DNA of 64,000 nt from Roseovarius dicentrarchi (GCF_003316635.1 NZ_QNQP01000006.1:62001-126000), one strand, 5' to 3'. Positions 1 through 9,877 are shown, counted from the stretch's first letter. The notes: generated from the sequence alone by a model not told the origin. Translations and numbers: made by a program.

Positions 1-2469
1 TTTCATTGCGTCAATGATGGCGGTTTGCGCGTCCGGCATCGCGGCAGCGCGCATACGCCAAAGCGGTGCGCCGCCGGTTTTAAGGATCTGATCCCGGATG
101 TTGATCTTCCGCTTGCCGGCCTCCGGCAGGATCACGATGGGCGCCTCCAGCCCCTTGGAGCCGTGGACCGTCATCACGCGGATCCGGTCGCCGGCACTGT
201 CCATCTGGCGCTTGATCTCCATATCGTCGGTCTCCAGCCAGACCAGAAAGCCGGTCAGGCTGTCCACCGCGCGGCGTTCATAATCCAGTGCCTGTGATAG
301 CAAAGCGTCAATGCCGTCCTCGGCCTCGGACCCCAGCCTTGCCAGCATTTTCCGGCGGCCATCGTGGCGCGTCAGGATACGCTCGATCAGGTCGTAAGGG
401 CGCAGATATTCGGACTGATCGCGCAGATCGTTGAGGATCTGCATGGTTTCGGGGAATTCCGCGGCCCGTTCGCGCAGTGCTTCCCACAGGTATTTCTGGC
501 GGCGGCCCTGAGCCAGGCCATAAAGCTGCGCCTCATCCCAGCCCAGAACAGGCGAGCGAAGCGCAACGGCAAGCGAAAGATCATCCTCGGGCGTGGCAAG
601 AAAGGACAGGATCGCGGCCAGATCCTTGACTGCCAATTCTCCCGCGACCTTGAGGCGATCCGCCCCCGCGATGGGCAGGTTGCGGGCCTTGCAGGCGCGG
701 ATGATCTCGTGAAACAGCGCGGCGCGGCGCTGAACCAGGATCAGGAAATCGCCGGCGCGGATGGCGCGCATGTCCTTGCCATCCGGTATGGGCTGTGCAT
801 CGGCGATCATCCGGGCGATGGAGTCTGCGATCTGCCCCGCCAGCACCACGTCAGGATCGCTTTCGGCGCGCACGTCCACAGGCGCATGCCAGGGCGGATC
901 ATCCGGCGCGTCCGGCGCGGGTTTGATCGGCCACAGATCGACGCGGCCAGGCAGGGCGGGCCAGAAGGAAATGTGGCTCTGTTCCGGGGAAAACCCTGAC
1001 GCGTCGCGGCCCTCGAACGTGGCGTCAACAGCGTCAAGTATGGCGCTGGAGGAGCGGAAGGAATGTTCCAACCGCTGGGTTTGCAACGGCGTGCCGGCCG
1101 CGTCCAACCGCTCGGCAAAGTCGCGCTGCATACGGTCAAATTCGCGCGGATCGGCGCCCTGAAACGAATAGATCGACTGCTTCTTGTCCCCCACGACAAA
1201 TATCGTGCGCTGCACATCCTGCCGCGCGCCCAGACCGCTGGTAAATTCCTGCGCCAGCCGGTCGATCACCTGCCATTGCACCGGGCTGGTATCCTGCGCC
1301 TCGTCCACCAGAATATGGTCAATGCCGCCATCCAGCCGGAACAGCACCCAAGCGGCCACGTCCGACCGGGTCAGCAGCGCCCGCGCGCGCAGGATCAGAT
1401 CATCGAAATCCAGCCAGCCGCGCAGCTGTTTGGCGCGCGCATAGGCGGGCAGGAACACTTGGGCGAAATCGTGCAGGGCGATGCTGAAATGGAGCGCCTC
1501 CAGCGCGATACGTTCGGGGCGCGCCGCCTCGACGCGATGCATCCACGCGTCGATCAGATCCATCGTATCGCCCAGTGCGGTCCGCGTCCCCTTGGTCGGA
1601 AAGCGGGTGGAGACGGTGAAAGGCGCCTTGCCGGATTTGGTCAGAAATACGTCTTCGAGGATAGGCAGCGCACCGAAATCCAGCGCATTGATGCGCTTTA
1701 GTTTGGCCGCCGCTGCCACGTCTGTTTTGCTGCCAGCTGTCAAAGCAGCGACCAATCTGGTCAATAGCTGGGTTTCGTGTCCGTGAAACACGTCGGCCTC
1801 GACACTTTGGCGCGATGCATCGGGGCGCAGTCCCAGCGCCTTGGCCAGGCCGGCCTCGGTCCAGGTTTCGTCGAACAGCGGCGCCTTGCCGGCGATCTCG
1901 GCGGTCAATTCATCCAGCGTTTCGCCCGTATGGTGGCGCGCCAGCGCATAGAGTTTGGCCGCGTCGGGGCCGGCCGCGATCTGCTCGACAATCTCGGCGC
2001 GCAGCAGTTTGGCCGTGCGATCCTCCATCTCAACGAATTGCGGGCTGACGCCGGCCTCCAGCGGGAAACGGCGCAGAAGGGAGGCGCAGAAGGAATGGAT
2101 CGTCTGGATTTTCAGCCCGCCGGGTGCCTCGATCGCGCGTGCAAACAGGCGCCGGGCATCGCGCAGGGCAGTATCGCCGAGCGGGCCCGTGACGCCCAGT
2201 TCGGACAGCGCAGCGGTCAGCGCGTCCTTTTCCAGCATCGCCCAGGCGCCAAGGCGCAGGAACAGGCGGTTCTGCATCTCGCTGGCCGCGGCCTTGGTAT
2301 AGGTCAGGCACAGGATATGCTGCGGGTCGACCCCGTTCAGTAGCAAGCGTGCCACGCGGTCTGTCAAAACCCGCGTCTTGCCCGAGCCGGCATTGGCGCT
2401 GAGCCATGTCGACACATCCGGGCGCGCCGCCGCCATCTGGCGCAGTGTGGCATCATCGCGCTGCATCAT
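1..2469 (-). CDS. addA: AddA, double-strand-break repair helicase-nuclease (3' part outside window)
   Basis: AddA is the UvrD-like helicase and nuclease subunit of AddAB, which processes double-strand breaks for recombination. The visible 823 codons open with a Walker A motif, SANAGSGKTRVLTDR, near residue 25, and contain the helicase motif VDEAQDTS encoded near 1285-1310. The frame stays open to position 1, so roughly the last quarter, which in this family carries the RecB-type nuclease, is not seen. The ATG at 2469 overlaps the addB stop (ATGA); a second ATG follows at 2466. It is translationally coupled to addB. Family assignment is firm; nuclease integrity cannot be judged here. Confidence 0.93.
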   Translation of the reverse strand, partial: MMQRDDATLRQMAAARPDVSTWLSANAGSGKTRVLTDRVARLLLNGVDPQHILCLTYTKAAASEMQNRLFLRLGAWAMLEKDALTAALSELGVTGPLGDTALRDARRLFARAIEAPGGLKIQTIHSFCASLLRRFPLEAGVSPQFVEMEDRTAKLLRAEIVEQIAAGPDAAKLYALARHHTGETLDELTAEIAGKAPLFDETWTEAGLAKALGLRPDASRQSVEADVFHGHETQLLTRLVAALTAGSKTDVAAAAKLKRINALDFGALPILEDVFLTKSGKAPFTVSTRFPTKGTRTALGDTMDLIDAWMHRVEAARPERIALEALHFSIALHDFAQVFLPAYARAKQLRGWLDFDDLILRARALLTRSDVAAWVLFRLDGGIDHILVDEAQDTSPVQWQVIDRLAQEFTSGLGARQDVQRTIFVVGDKKQSIYSFQGADPREFDRMQRDFAERLDAAGTPLQTQRLEHSFRSSSAILDAVDATFEGRDASGFSPEQSHISFWPALPGRVDLWPIKPAPDAPDDPPWHAPVDVRAESDPDVVLAGQIADSIARMIADAQPIPDGKDMRAIRAGDFLILVQRRAALFHEIIRACKARNLPIAGADRLKVAGELAVKDLAAILSFLATPEDDLSLAVALRSPVLGWDEAQLYGLAQGRRQKYLWEALRERAAEFPETMQILNDLRDQSEYLRPYDLIERILTRHDGRRKMLARLGSEAEDGIDALLSQALDYERRAVDSLTGFLVWLETDDMEIKRQMDSAGDRIRVMTVHGSKGLEAPIVILPEAGKRKINIRDQILKTGGAPLWRMRAAAMPDAQTAIIDAMK

Positions 2470-5402
2470 GGCAACTCCTGCGGTGTCGGATCATCGGTGA
2501 TGTCCCATTCGCCAAAGCGGGACAGCTGATCGTAATCGCCCACCTCATCCTTGCGCTTGATCGCACGGCGGGCGGTGTAGCCTTGCCTGAGATCGCGATA
2601 GGCCGAGATCAGATCATGCAGACCCTGCCACACTTTTTCGGCGGGTTCCTCGTCCAGCGGGGCAGGCACCTGGGACGGGCTGCTGCCCAGGCCGATATAG
2701 ACCGCGCGCGCCACATCGCAGGGCGCCAGATCGCCAAAGCCGGCACGCTGGGCAATCGCCGCCTCCAGCAGAAGCTGCTTGTCGAAAATCGCCTGCTCTT
2801 TTTTGGAGGGCGGCGTTCCGGTCTTGTAGTCGTACAGATGCAGCCGCCCATCGGCGTCGATGTCGATCCGGTCCGCCTCGGCCACGAGGGTAAAGCCCAG
2901 ATCGGCCATCACCGCCATGCCGCGCGCCTCGAACGCGGTGGGCGTTGCCAGATCGCGGCGCGCGATTTCGGTGTCGATGAACCAATCGGCGACACGCTCC
3001 AGCCGGGCCAGCCACAGCGCGCGCGCTTCGGCCCATGGCACCTTGCGCGTCAGCACCTCCTGCGCCAGATCCATCAGCGCCTCGCGTGTCAGGCGGCTGG
3101 GATCATGGGTGCTTTCCTTTATGAAGCGTTCCAGAACTTCATGCAGGACGATGCCGCGCAGCAGGGCATCGGGCGCCTGCATCAGCGGATTGAGCGGGCG
3201 CAGGCGCAAAACATGTTTGGCGTAAATGGCGTATGGGTCGCGGATCAGACGCTTGATTTCAGTCACTGACAGGCGGTTTGGTCTCGCTTCGGCCGGTGGG
3301 CAGGGGGCGGGGCGCGGTGCGGGCGGGACGGGGGTGACGGCCTCCAGCATGGCGGCCTTGTCCAGCCAGATCCGGCCCCGCGCGCGCATGTCGTCCAGCG
3401 CCGCCGTGCCGCCCTGACCGGGCAAACCGGCCAGCAGGTTTTGCAAACGGTTCAGCCAGCGCGACACAACGGTTTCGCTGTCATCGGAGCGGATGCTGCG
3501 GGTGATCCAGACCTCACCGGACAGGACCGCCTGCTGAAAATCATGCGCGGCAAGGCCAATGCGCCGCTCGGGCAAAAGCAGCCCCGCCTGATGCCGCAGC
3601 GCCCGGTTCAGCCAAGGGTCGGGCGGCTGCGATTCCGGCCAGCTACCCTCGTTCAGGCCGGCAAGGATCAGCATATCGGCGCCATGAACGCGCGCCTCCA
3701 GCGTGCCCCAGATCAGGATGCCGGAATGGGGCGTGGTTGCGCTGCGCACCTCTTCGCGCTGAAGGATCGCGGTGAAAAGCGTGGTGTAATCCGGCGCGAT
3801 CATATCGCTGCTATGCGGCGCCTCGGCGATCAGCATATCGCAAATATCGCGCGCTTTCTTGCCGGCGTCCTTCTGCCACAACTGGCTGGTTCTGTCGCCG
3901 ACGCAGCCCAGTGCGATAGCCTCTGCCGTTGCCAGATGCGCGTCCGCGCGCGCGGCAAGCGGCTGCGCATGGGGGGATGCCTGCGCCGCGATATACGTTG
4001 CAATCCACTCGGCCCATGGGCCAGCCATCGGCTCGCTCAGCTTGGCGGCCCACGCCGTGATGTCATCGCGGCACGGATAGGGCGGCCCGTTGCGGCGCAG
4101 ATGCAGCTCCAACTCATGCGTCAGGCGCAGATGCGTGCCGCGTGCGCCGCCGGTATGGGTCAGCGGGTGTTTCAGCAGCGTCAGCAGCGATTCGGCGGTG
4201 AGCGGCGCCAGTGACAACTCGGCCACATGGCGCAGGAACCGGCCCGGCGGTGACAGGTGCAGCGGTACGCCGGCGCTATCGTCGGGGATGATTCCCCACC
4301 GGTCCAGCGCGGCGGCGACGCGGCGCGTCAGGCCGCGATCGGGCGTGATCAGCGCGGCGGTCTGACCCTGTTCGGCCGCCGCGCGCAGGCGCATGGCGAT
4401 GCACTGCGCCTCGATCCGTTGGGATGGCGCCTCCAGCAGGGTCACGCCGTGCATGGCGCCGGCAATGCCGCTCAATTTCGGGCCTTCTTCCAGCCACTGA
4501 TCGGTAATTGGGGCCGGGCGGAGGGCAAGCGATACGAGACGCGCGCGCTCGGGACTGGGCGGGCGCGCATCTGACCAGCGGTCTATTTCGGCCAGATCCA
4601 ATGCGGCGCGCAGGGCGTGAAACCGGTATTGCGGGTGGTCTTCGCTAAGCATTGGGTCATTCAACGCGCCCCAGACACGGGTCGGCATGTCAAAATCATA
4701 GCCCGGCAGAATGACCGCGCCCTGCGGCAGCCGGGCGACCGCCTGCATCAGCAGATGCGTCGTGCCACGCGATCCGGTGGACCCGGCCAGCAGCACCGGA
4801 TGCTGCGGCGGAGCCGCCTGCCAGCCGTCGATTGTCCGCTGAACCACCTGGCGCTGGCGCGCTTCGGACCCGGCAGCGCCGCGGCCTTCGGTAAAGTGAC
4901 GCACGATGTTCAAAAAGGCGCGGATGCGTTCCCAATGGCCCGACTGGTCGCTGATATCGAGCTGGTCGATGACGTCGGGGGATACGCCCTCGCCCTCCAT
5001 TTCGTCCATCAGCTTGGCGAGGCTGTCGGCCAGATCGTACAGCGCAGTGCGCGGGGCCAGCCCCGGCTGCTGGTCCAGCAGGGATGAGATCAGCTGGATC
5101 AGTTCCAGCCGCCGCCGCAATGGCGGCGCGGGCTGGTCTATATCGGCCATGCGCCAGCTGTGACCCAGATCCGTGACCAGCGAAATCCGGGGCAGCAGCC
5201 GGGCGCCGCCATCGCTCAGCAGCGCATGAATGCGGCGCGCCATGCGCCTGGTGTTGACGATCAGATGAACGCGGCCCAACGCCTCTGGCGGGGTGCCTGC
5301 CAGGCGGTTCATCATGCCCTCGACCAGAGCGGCGGGAAAATCAACGCCGGGCGGAAGGCCGAAAACGCGCGCTTGGGATGCAGGCTCAAACATCGGGTGC
5401 AT
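2466..5402 (-). CDS. addB: AddB, double-strand-break repair protein
   Basis: This is the partner subunit of AddA in the alphaproteobacterial RecBCD substitute. The 978-residue protein has an inactive-helicase-like body and a C-terminal PD-(D/E)XK nuclease region: GIVLHEVLERF near residue 720 and RLHLYDYKTG near residue 860 hold the expected acidic and lysine residues. Its length fits the family. The start at 5402 overlaps the 3' end of the nucleotidyltransferase gene by 17 bases; an alternative ATG three codons later would shorten that overlap. Its stop overlaps the addA start, so the two are produced together. Confidence 0.93.
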   Translation of the reverse strand: MHPMFEPASQARVFGLPPGVDFPAALVEGMMNRLAGTPPEALGRVHLIVNTRRMARRIHALLSDGGARLLPRISLVTDLGHSWRMADIDQPAPPLRRRLELIQLISSLLDQQPGLAPRTALYDLADSLAKLMDEMEGEGVSPDVIDQLDISDQSGHWERIRAFLNIVRHFTEGRGAAGSEARQRQVVQRTIDGWQAAPPQHPVLLAGSTGSRGTTHLLMQAVARLPQGAVILPGYDFDMPTRVWGALNDPMLSEDHPQYRFHALRAALDLAEIDRWSDARPPSPERARLVSLALRPAPITDQWLEEGPKLSGIAGAMHGVTLLEAPSQRIEAQCIAMRLRAAAEQGQTAALITPDRGLTRRVAAALDRWGIIPDDSAGVPLHLSPPGRFLRHVAELSLAPLTAESLLTLLKHPLTHTGGARGTHLRLTHELELHLRRNGPPYPCRDDITAWAAKLSEPMAGPWAEWIATYIAAQASPHAQPLAARADAHLATAEAIALGCVGDRTSQLWQKDAGKKARDICDMLIAEAPHSSDMIAPDYTTLFTAILQREEVRSATTPHSGILIWGTLEARVHGADMLILAGLNEGSWPESQPPDPWLNRALRHQAGLLLPERRIGLAAHDFQQAVLSGEVWITRSIRSDDSETVVSRWLNRLQNLLAGLPGQGGTAALDDMRARGRIWLDKAAMLEAVTPVPPAPRPAPCPPAEARPNRLSVTEIKRLIRDPYAIYAKHVLRLRPLNPLMQAPDALLRGIVLHEVLERFIKESTHDPSRLTREALMDLAQEVLTRKVPWAEARALWLARLERVADWFIDTEIARRDLATPTAFEARGMAVMADLGFTLVAEADRIDIDADGRLHLYDYKTGTPPSKKEQAIFDKQLLLEAAIAQRAGFGDLAPCDVARAVYIGLGSSPSQVPAPLDEEPAEKVWQGLHDLISAYRDLRQGYTARRAIKRKDEVGDYDQLSRFGEWDITDDPTPQELP

Positions 5403-6078
5403 TCAGCATCTGCTCGGCAAGGGTGATGCCGGCGGGATGCCCGACATCGCACCACGCGCCCGGATAGGTGCAGCCATGCAAACGGCCCGTTGCCAGCAAT
5501 TTATCCCAGACCTTGTTAAGCGAAAACGCCCCATCGGGCATATCGGCGAGCGTGCTGGCCTTGATGATCTGGACACCGGAATAGACCAGCCCGGCGCCAC
5601 GTGACAGAACGCCGGCCTCGGTCATCAGGAAATCACCCTCGCCCGAATGTCCGATGGCGCGCGACGGCGGCACGCACAGCAAAAGCGCGTCCATGGCATC
5701 AGGCTGCCATGCCGCGCTGAGAAGGCGAAGTGGATTGGGCCCGCGCCAGACAGCATCGGTATTCATCGTGTAAACCGTCTCTGCGCCCAGTAGTGGCAGC
5801 GCCGCGCGCAATCCGCCGCCGGTGTCCAGGATGTCCGGCGTTTCATACGCGATGGCAATATCACGGCCTGCCAGATGCGCGGCGATCTGGTCAGATTTAT
5901 AATGCGCGTTAACCACGATGCGCGCGTGACCGGCGTCGGCGGCAATATCCAGCGCGTGGTCCAGTAATGTTCGTCCGGCCACAGAAATCAAGGGTTTTGG
6001 GCGATCGGCGGTCAGGTCGCCCATTCTGGTGCCAAAACCGGCCGCAAACAGCATTATCGCGTTGGGTGCAGAGTGCAT
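5386..6078 (-). CDS. MurU-like sugar-phosphate nucleotidyltransferase
   Basis: The 230-residue protein starts with the nucleotidyltransferase signature MLFAAGFGTRMGDLTADRPK and continues with KPLISVAGRTLLDHAL, typical of GT-A enzymes that couple a sugar 1-phosphate to a nucleotide. The closest functional model is MurU, N-acetylmuramate 1-phosphate uridylyltransferase of the anhydromuramate recycling route. I chose the ATG at 6078 because the conserved core begins eight residues later; an upstream extension of the frame has no family match. The usual kinase partner, AmgK, is not next to it: only about 200 bases separate this gene from tsaE. MurU activity is inferred from family and context. 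Confidence 0.75.
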   Translation of the reverse strand: MHSAPNAIMLFAAGFGTRMGDLTADRPKPLISVAGRTLLDHALDIAADAGHARIVVNAHYKSDQIAAHLAGRDIAIAYETPDILDTGGGLRAALPLLGAETVYTMNTDAVWRGPNPLRLLSAAWQPDAMDALLLCVPPSRAIGHSGEGDFLMTEAGVLSRGAGLVYSGVQIIKASTLADMPDGAFSLNKVWDKLLATGRLHGCTYPGAWCDVGHPAGITLAEQMLNAPDV

Positions 6079-6280
6079 CGGGTCAGCTGTCCTCAATAGA
6101 AACTTGGTGGCGCTTGGAGTTATGACGGTCTTAGGCGTGGCGCCCCGTGGTCGCAAGTCGCGTCAGCGCGATGGAGCATCCGGCAAGGTGCCGTATCAAT
6201 TCGGCAATGTCTGTCGCGGCCACCATGAATGATATCTGCGTTCGGCGCTGCCGGTGCCGCAGCGTCCGGGATTTTGAAAT

Positions 6281-6760
6281 TCACCTCTCCAAAGCAGCCG
6301 CAATGCGCCGGGTCCAAACCGGGTTTTGCCATTCGAGGGTCATCATCCGGGCATCCGGTTCGACCGCTGGTGACAGGGTTATGTGAAGCGCGCTTTGCGG
6401 TGCCAGATCTCCCAACCGGTCGGGCCATTCGATCAGGCAGATCGCGCTTTCGAACGCGTCGATGAGCCCCAGTTCGAACACTTCGTTCGTATCGGTCAGC
6501 CGATAAAGATCAGCATGCCAGATTTCCGCCTCGCGGCCCGGATATGTTTGCACCAACGTAAAGGTGGGCGAGGGCACATCCTCGGGGATTGCCAGAAGGC
6601 TCTGAATCATGCACCGGGCGAAATGTGTCTTCCCGGCGCCGATATCCCCAGTCAGCAGGACCACATCGCCGGCAACCAGAAAAGGCGCGAGCGTTTGAGC
6701 GGCGGCGCAGGTCTGTTCGGGGCTGGCCAAGGCAAGCGTGCGGGTGTGCGGTGTGTGCAT
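6281..6760 (-). CDS. tsaE: TsaE, tRNA threonylcarbamoyladenosine biosynthesis ATPase
   Basis: TsaE is the small ATPase that supports TsaBD during synthesis of the t6A modification at position 37 of ANN-decoding tRNAs. The 159-residue protein carries the P-loop GDIGAGKTHFAR around residue 40, PSPTFTLVQTY after it, and HADLYRL plus the late IEWPDR motif, all diagnostic. An in-frame TTG lies two codons upstream, but the ATG at 6760 gives the standard N terminus. It follows the PAS protein by about 40 bases. The 202 bases downstream, before the nucleotidyltransferase, hold no recognisable gene. Confidence 0.92.
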   Translation of the reverse strand: MHTPHTRTLALASPEQTCAAAQTLAPFLVAGDVVLLTGDIGAGKTHFARCMIQSLLAIPEDVPSPTFTLVQTYPGREAEIWHADLYRLTDTNEVFELGLIDAFESAICLIEWPDRLGDLAPQSALHITLSPAVEPDARMMTLEWQNPVWTRRIAAALER

Positions 6761-6800
6761 GGCCAAACACTACACAAGGTGCCGGTGCCTGCAACAGGGT

Positions 6801-8312
6801 TCAGCCGGCGATGGCCGCAAGAGGCGCTGCTTGCGGCACGGATGTATCCGCCCTGAGCGTCATCATGCATGCGCCGCCCGGCAAAGGCTCCAGCCGGCAC
6901 TGGTGGTTGCGACCGTTCATCGCCGCAATCGTCTTGCACGCGCCGTCACTGTGATCGCGGGCCTTGAGGCTGGCTTCGACGTCTTGCCAGATGGCCGGGG
7001 CGGGCAGCGCGGCGGAACAGGCGCGTACAAGGTCGGTGACCGTCATGTCAGCAAAACAGGTATCGGGGTCAATTCCCAGCAGCCGCGTGGCCGCAGCGTT
7101 ACAAAATGCCAGAACGTTGTCCGCACCAATCACCAGCACCGCGTCTGGCAGGCAGTCCAACGATGATTGCCGCAGGTCAAGTTGCGTCCTGAAGCGCCGG
7201 GCCATCAAAACCTCGGCGGTGATATCCTCGAACAAAAAGGCGACTGCGCCGTCCGGGTGCGGCCTGCCGGTAACGCGGTAGGTGACGTCGTTGGGCAATG
7301 ACCACGTTTCCTGATAAAGCCCGCCTTGCGCGCTTTCGATAACTTCGCCGATCTGTGTGCGCCACGAGGCATAGCTGCGCGGTTCGGGCATCACGCAGCG
7401 GTTGCGAAGATTGTCAAAGAACGCCATCAAATCAGGCTGGGCGCTAAGAAAATGCGCCGGCAGCGATGTCAGATCTACCAGCGCGGGATTGAACAGCGCC
7501 AGCTTGCGGTTGCGGTCAAACACCGCCAGCCCGATGGTGAGGTAAGAAAACGTCTTGGTCAGGGTTTGCAAGAAATCCTTTTGCATCTTTTCGGCGGTCA
7601 CGATCTTGGTCACATCGGTCGCGTGATGAAGCACCTGGGACTGATCCGCCTGAGAATGAACCTCGTACCAGATCGGGCGGGCCTTGCTGTTCGGCTGGAC
7701 GGAAAATCGCGTTGTCCGGCTCTCGCCCTGTGGCGGTAGTGTCACCTCATGCGCGCCGATGCCGAACGCGGCATGGCAAGCAGCATTCTGCCATAGAACC
7801 GCACCCTGAAGGGTTGTGCGCCAGATCGGATAGGGGGCGCATTGCAGCATTTCGGTTTCACGCTGAAGGCATCCGCGCTGGGCCATCATCTGATGCCGCT
7901 CCGCCGGGCAGGCATGGGGCGGATCGCTGAGCGTTATGCGGGTCCCATGCTGGGTCCGCAAAAGGCGCAGCTCGGCGCTGTCGCCGTCTTTGGAGGGTCT
8001 GACGGACAGCGGCTGATCTTCGACCAGATCGCCCAGCGTTTCAGGCAGATCCGGGAAGCGATCAGCGAACCAGACGCGCATTTCAGCCCAGGATGGCGCA
8101 ATGTCCGACCCTTCCGGAAGGGCGCCCGCATTGTGATCAAACATGTGGTCGCCCTGAAACAAAAACACCGCCTCGCCCCCGCCAAACGCAGGACTGGCGG
8201 AGGCGACGTTGGCCGATGGCGCCCACCGGCCGATGGCCCACAAAACAGCGAATGAAACTGCCCCGGCCGTTGCCGCAAGGCCCAGCCATAACATCACGGA
8301 TACGACAGCCAT
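6801..8312 (-). CDS. Membrane-anchored PAS-domain protein without a kinase domain
   Basis: The 503-residue protein has one N-terminal membrane segment (about residues 5-27) and a cytoplasmic region with several PAS-like units, most clearly TKTFSYLTIGLAVFDRNRKL near residue 255 and LPDAVLVIGADNVLAFCNAA near 400, of the PAS_7 type common in Rhodobacteraceae sensors. No H-box, ATP-binding N/G boxes, GGDEF or EAL motif follows; the protein stops soon after the last PAS domain. It may sense a small ligand or redox state and act through a partner. It is on the same strand as regB but separated from it by about 107 bases, and precedes tsaE. Function unknown. Confidence 0.8.
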   Translation of the reverse strand: MAVVSVMLWLGLAATAGAVSFAVLWAIGRWAPSANVASASPAFGGGEAVFLFQGDHMFDHNAGALPEGSDIAPSWAEMRVWFADRFPDLPETLGDLVEDQPLSVRPSKDGDSAELRLLRTQHGTRITLSDPPHACPAERHQMMAQRGCLQRETEMLQCAPYPIWRTTLQGAVLWQNAACHAAFGIGAHEVTLPPQGESRTTRFSVQPNSKARPIWYEVHSQADQSQVLHHATDVTKIVTAEKMQKDFLQTLTKTFSYLTIGLAVFDRNRKLALFNPALVDLTSLPAHFLSAQPDLMAFFDNLRNRCVMPEPRSYASWRTQIGEVIESAQGGLYQETWSLPNDVTYRVTGRPHPDGAVAFLFEDITAEVLMARRFRTQLDLRQSSLDCLPDAVLVIGADNVLAFCNAAATRLLGIDPDTCFADMTVTDLVRACSAALPAPAIWQDVEASLKARDHSDGACKTIAAMNGRNHQCRLEPLPGGACMMTLRADTSVPQAAPLAAIAG

Positions 8313-8419
8313 GCGTCTGTCCCTTTTGAATTCCTACGGCCTGATCATTGCCCGTTGCGAGTTAACGATGCGTTAAACAGCAAAAATATCTGGCAGAAAT
8401 TCCAGAAAACCGATCAAAT

Positions 8420-9817
8420 TCAATGCGAAAACGGTGTGTTTTGGCCAATGCCGCCCGTGCCATCTGGCGCAGCATAAGCCAGATCGGCGAGGGGCCAGAC
8501 CACTTCGACCACGGCGCCGATGCGTTCGCGCCGCAGCGAATCGCCCTGAAAGGACTCGGACCCGTTGGCAAAGCTGAGGGCCGCGCCCGACCTTTCCAAC
8601 AGAGTCTTGGCGATGAACAGGCCCAGCCCCATCCCCTCGTATTCGGGTCTGTTGGACATGACATCGCGCACCCGCCGGCGCACTACGGGATCACCGATCC
8701 GGCCCAGCAGGTGGGGCGGATAGCCCGGGCCGTCATCCATGATGCGCAGCGTGATTTGCGCGTCGGACCAACGCGATTCGATCCAGACGCGGCTATCGGC
8801 GAAATCCACCGCATTCTGGATAAGGTTGCGCAGGCCGTGGATGATTTCGGGGCTGCGCGGAATGATGGGCGGATCCTGCGATGCGCCGCCTGCCGGGCCG
8901 TGATCGAACAGCAGGCTTTTGCCGCGCTGGGCGTGAGGCTCGGCCGCCTCTTCTATGGCGGCGGTCAGGGGTGCGCGGCGCAGGTGCAGATCGTCCTTGC
9001 CGGCGCGGCCCATCGACCGCAGAATATCGCGGCAGCGATCCGCCTGATCGCGGATCAGCAGCGCATCATCGCGCGCATCGCTCCCCTCGGGCAGATCGTC
9101 GGCCAGCTCGGAACTGGTCAGTTTGATCGTGGCCAGCGGTGTGCCCAATTCATGCGCCGCAGCGGCGACCACACCGCCCAGATCGGTCAGCTTTTGTTCG
9201 CGCGCAAGGGCCATTTGCGTCGCCTGAAGCGCGCCTGACATCGTGCGGATTTCGTTGACCGTCCAGCGCGAATAAACGCCCAGGAATACGATGCCGATGA
9301 CGATGGCCACCCAGTTGCCAAACAGGAAAATCACCGGCACGCGCAGGACCGTCCCCGCATCGGTGATCAAGGGCAGGTGAAACCGGGCCAGAGCCGTCAC
9401 GATCACGATCGCCGCCATGCCCAGAAACAGACTGGACCGCGACGAAAGCGACGAGGCCGACACAACGACAGGACCGACGATCAGGATGGAAAACGGATTG
9501 TTCAGCCCGCCGGTCAGGTACAAAAGCAGGCCCAGCTGCACCAGATCGAACAGCACCATGGCCAGGTTTTCTGTCTCCGTCAGGCGTTTGTTTGCGGGAA
9601 ACACCAGCGAAGCGACCAGATTGCTGATGATGGACGCGCCGATCACCATGTAACACAGGCCGATTTCCAGATTCAGATGCAGCGCGCGTTCGGCGACGAT
9701 CAGCGCGGTGATCTGCCCGACAACGGCCCACCAGCGCAACAGTATCAACGTCCGCAGGCGGATCCAGCTGCCCCTGCCCATGGCGGCGATGTCTGGCTGA
9801 GCGGGTCTGTTCGTCAT
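8420..9817 (-). CDS. regB: RegB/PrrB redox sensor histidine kinase
   Basis: RegB is the membrane kinase that reads quinone and thiol redox state and phosphorylates RegA, controlling photosynthesis, respiration, nitrogen and carbon genes. The 465-residue protein has six hydrophobic segments, the quinone-linked GGLNNPFSI loop, the H-box AAAAHELGTPLATIKL near residue 220, and ATP-binding boxes ending in GMGLGLFIAKTLLERSGA. A cysteine in DQADRCRDIL lies where the redox-active Cys of Rhodobacter RegB is expected. The ATG at 9817 gives the family N terminus MTNRPAQ; upstream in-frame codons look non-coding. It is divergent from senC-regA. Confidence 0.93.
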   Translation of the reverse strand: MTNRPAQPDIAAMGRGSWIRLRTLILLRWWAVVGQITALIVAERALHLNLEIGLCYMVIGASIISNLVASLVFPANKRLTETENLAMVLFDLVQLGLLLYLTGGLNNPFSILIVGPVVVSASSLSSRSSLFLGMAAIVIVTALARFHLPLITDAGTVLRVPVIFLFGNWVAIVIGIVFLGVYSRWTVNEIRTMSGALQATQMALAREQKLTDLGGVVAAAAHELGTPLATIKLTSSELADDLPEGSDARDDALLIRDQADRCRDILRSMGRAGKDDLHLRRAPLTAAIEEAAEPHAQRGKSLLFDHGPAGGASQDPPIIPRSPEIIHGLRNLIQNAVDFADSRVWIESRWSDAQITLRIMDDGPGYPPHLLGRIGDPVVRRRVRDVMSNRPEYEGMGLGLFIAKTLLERSGAALSFANGSESFQGDSLRRERIGAVVEVVWPLADLAYAAPDGTGGIGQNTPFSH

Positions 9818-9862
9818 CTGCGGTAAATCGCCCCGTTGCGTGACCGGTTTCTTTTGGTAGAT

Positions 9863-9877
9863 GTGGCACATACGGGC
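9863..9877 (+). promoter_or_regulatory. Possible RegA binding site in the regB/senC intergenic region
   Basis: GTGGCACATACGGGC lies in the 115-base region between the divergent regB and senC starts. It matches the degenerate RegA-type pattern (GYGGSR, about six bases, CGC) at all but one constrained position. Autoregulation of this locus is known in Rhodobacter. The match is by eye and such short sites arise by chance in GC-rich DNA. Confidence 0.25.
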
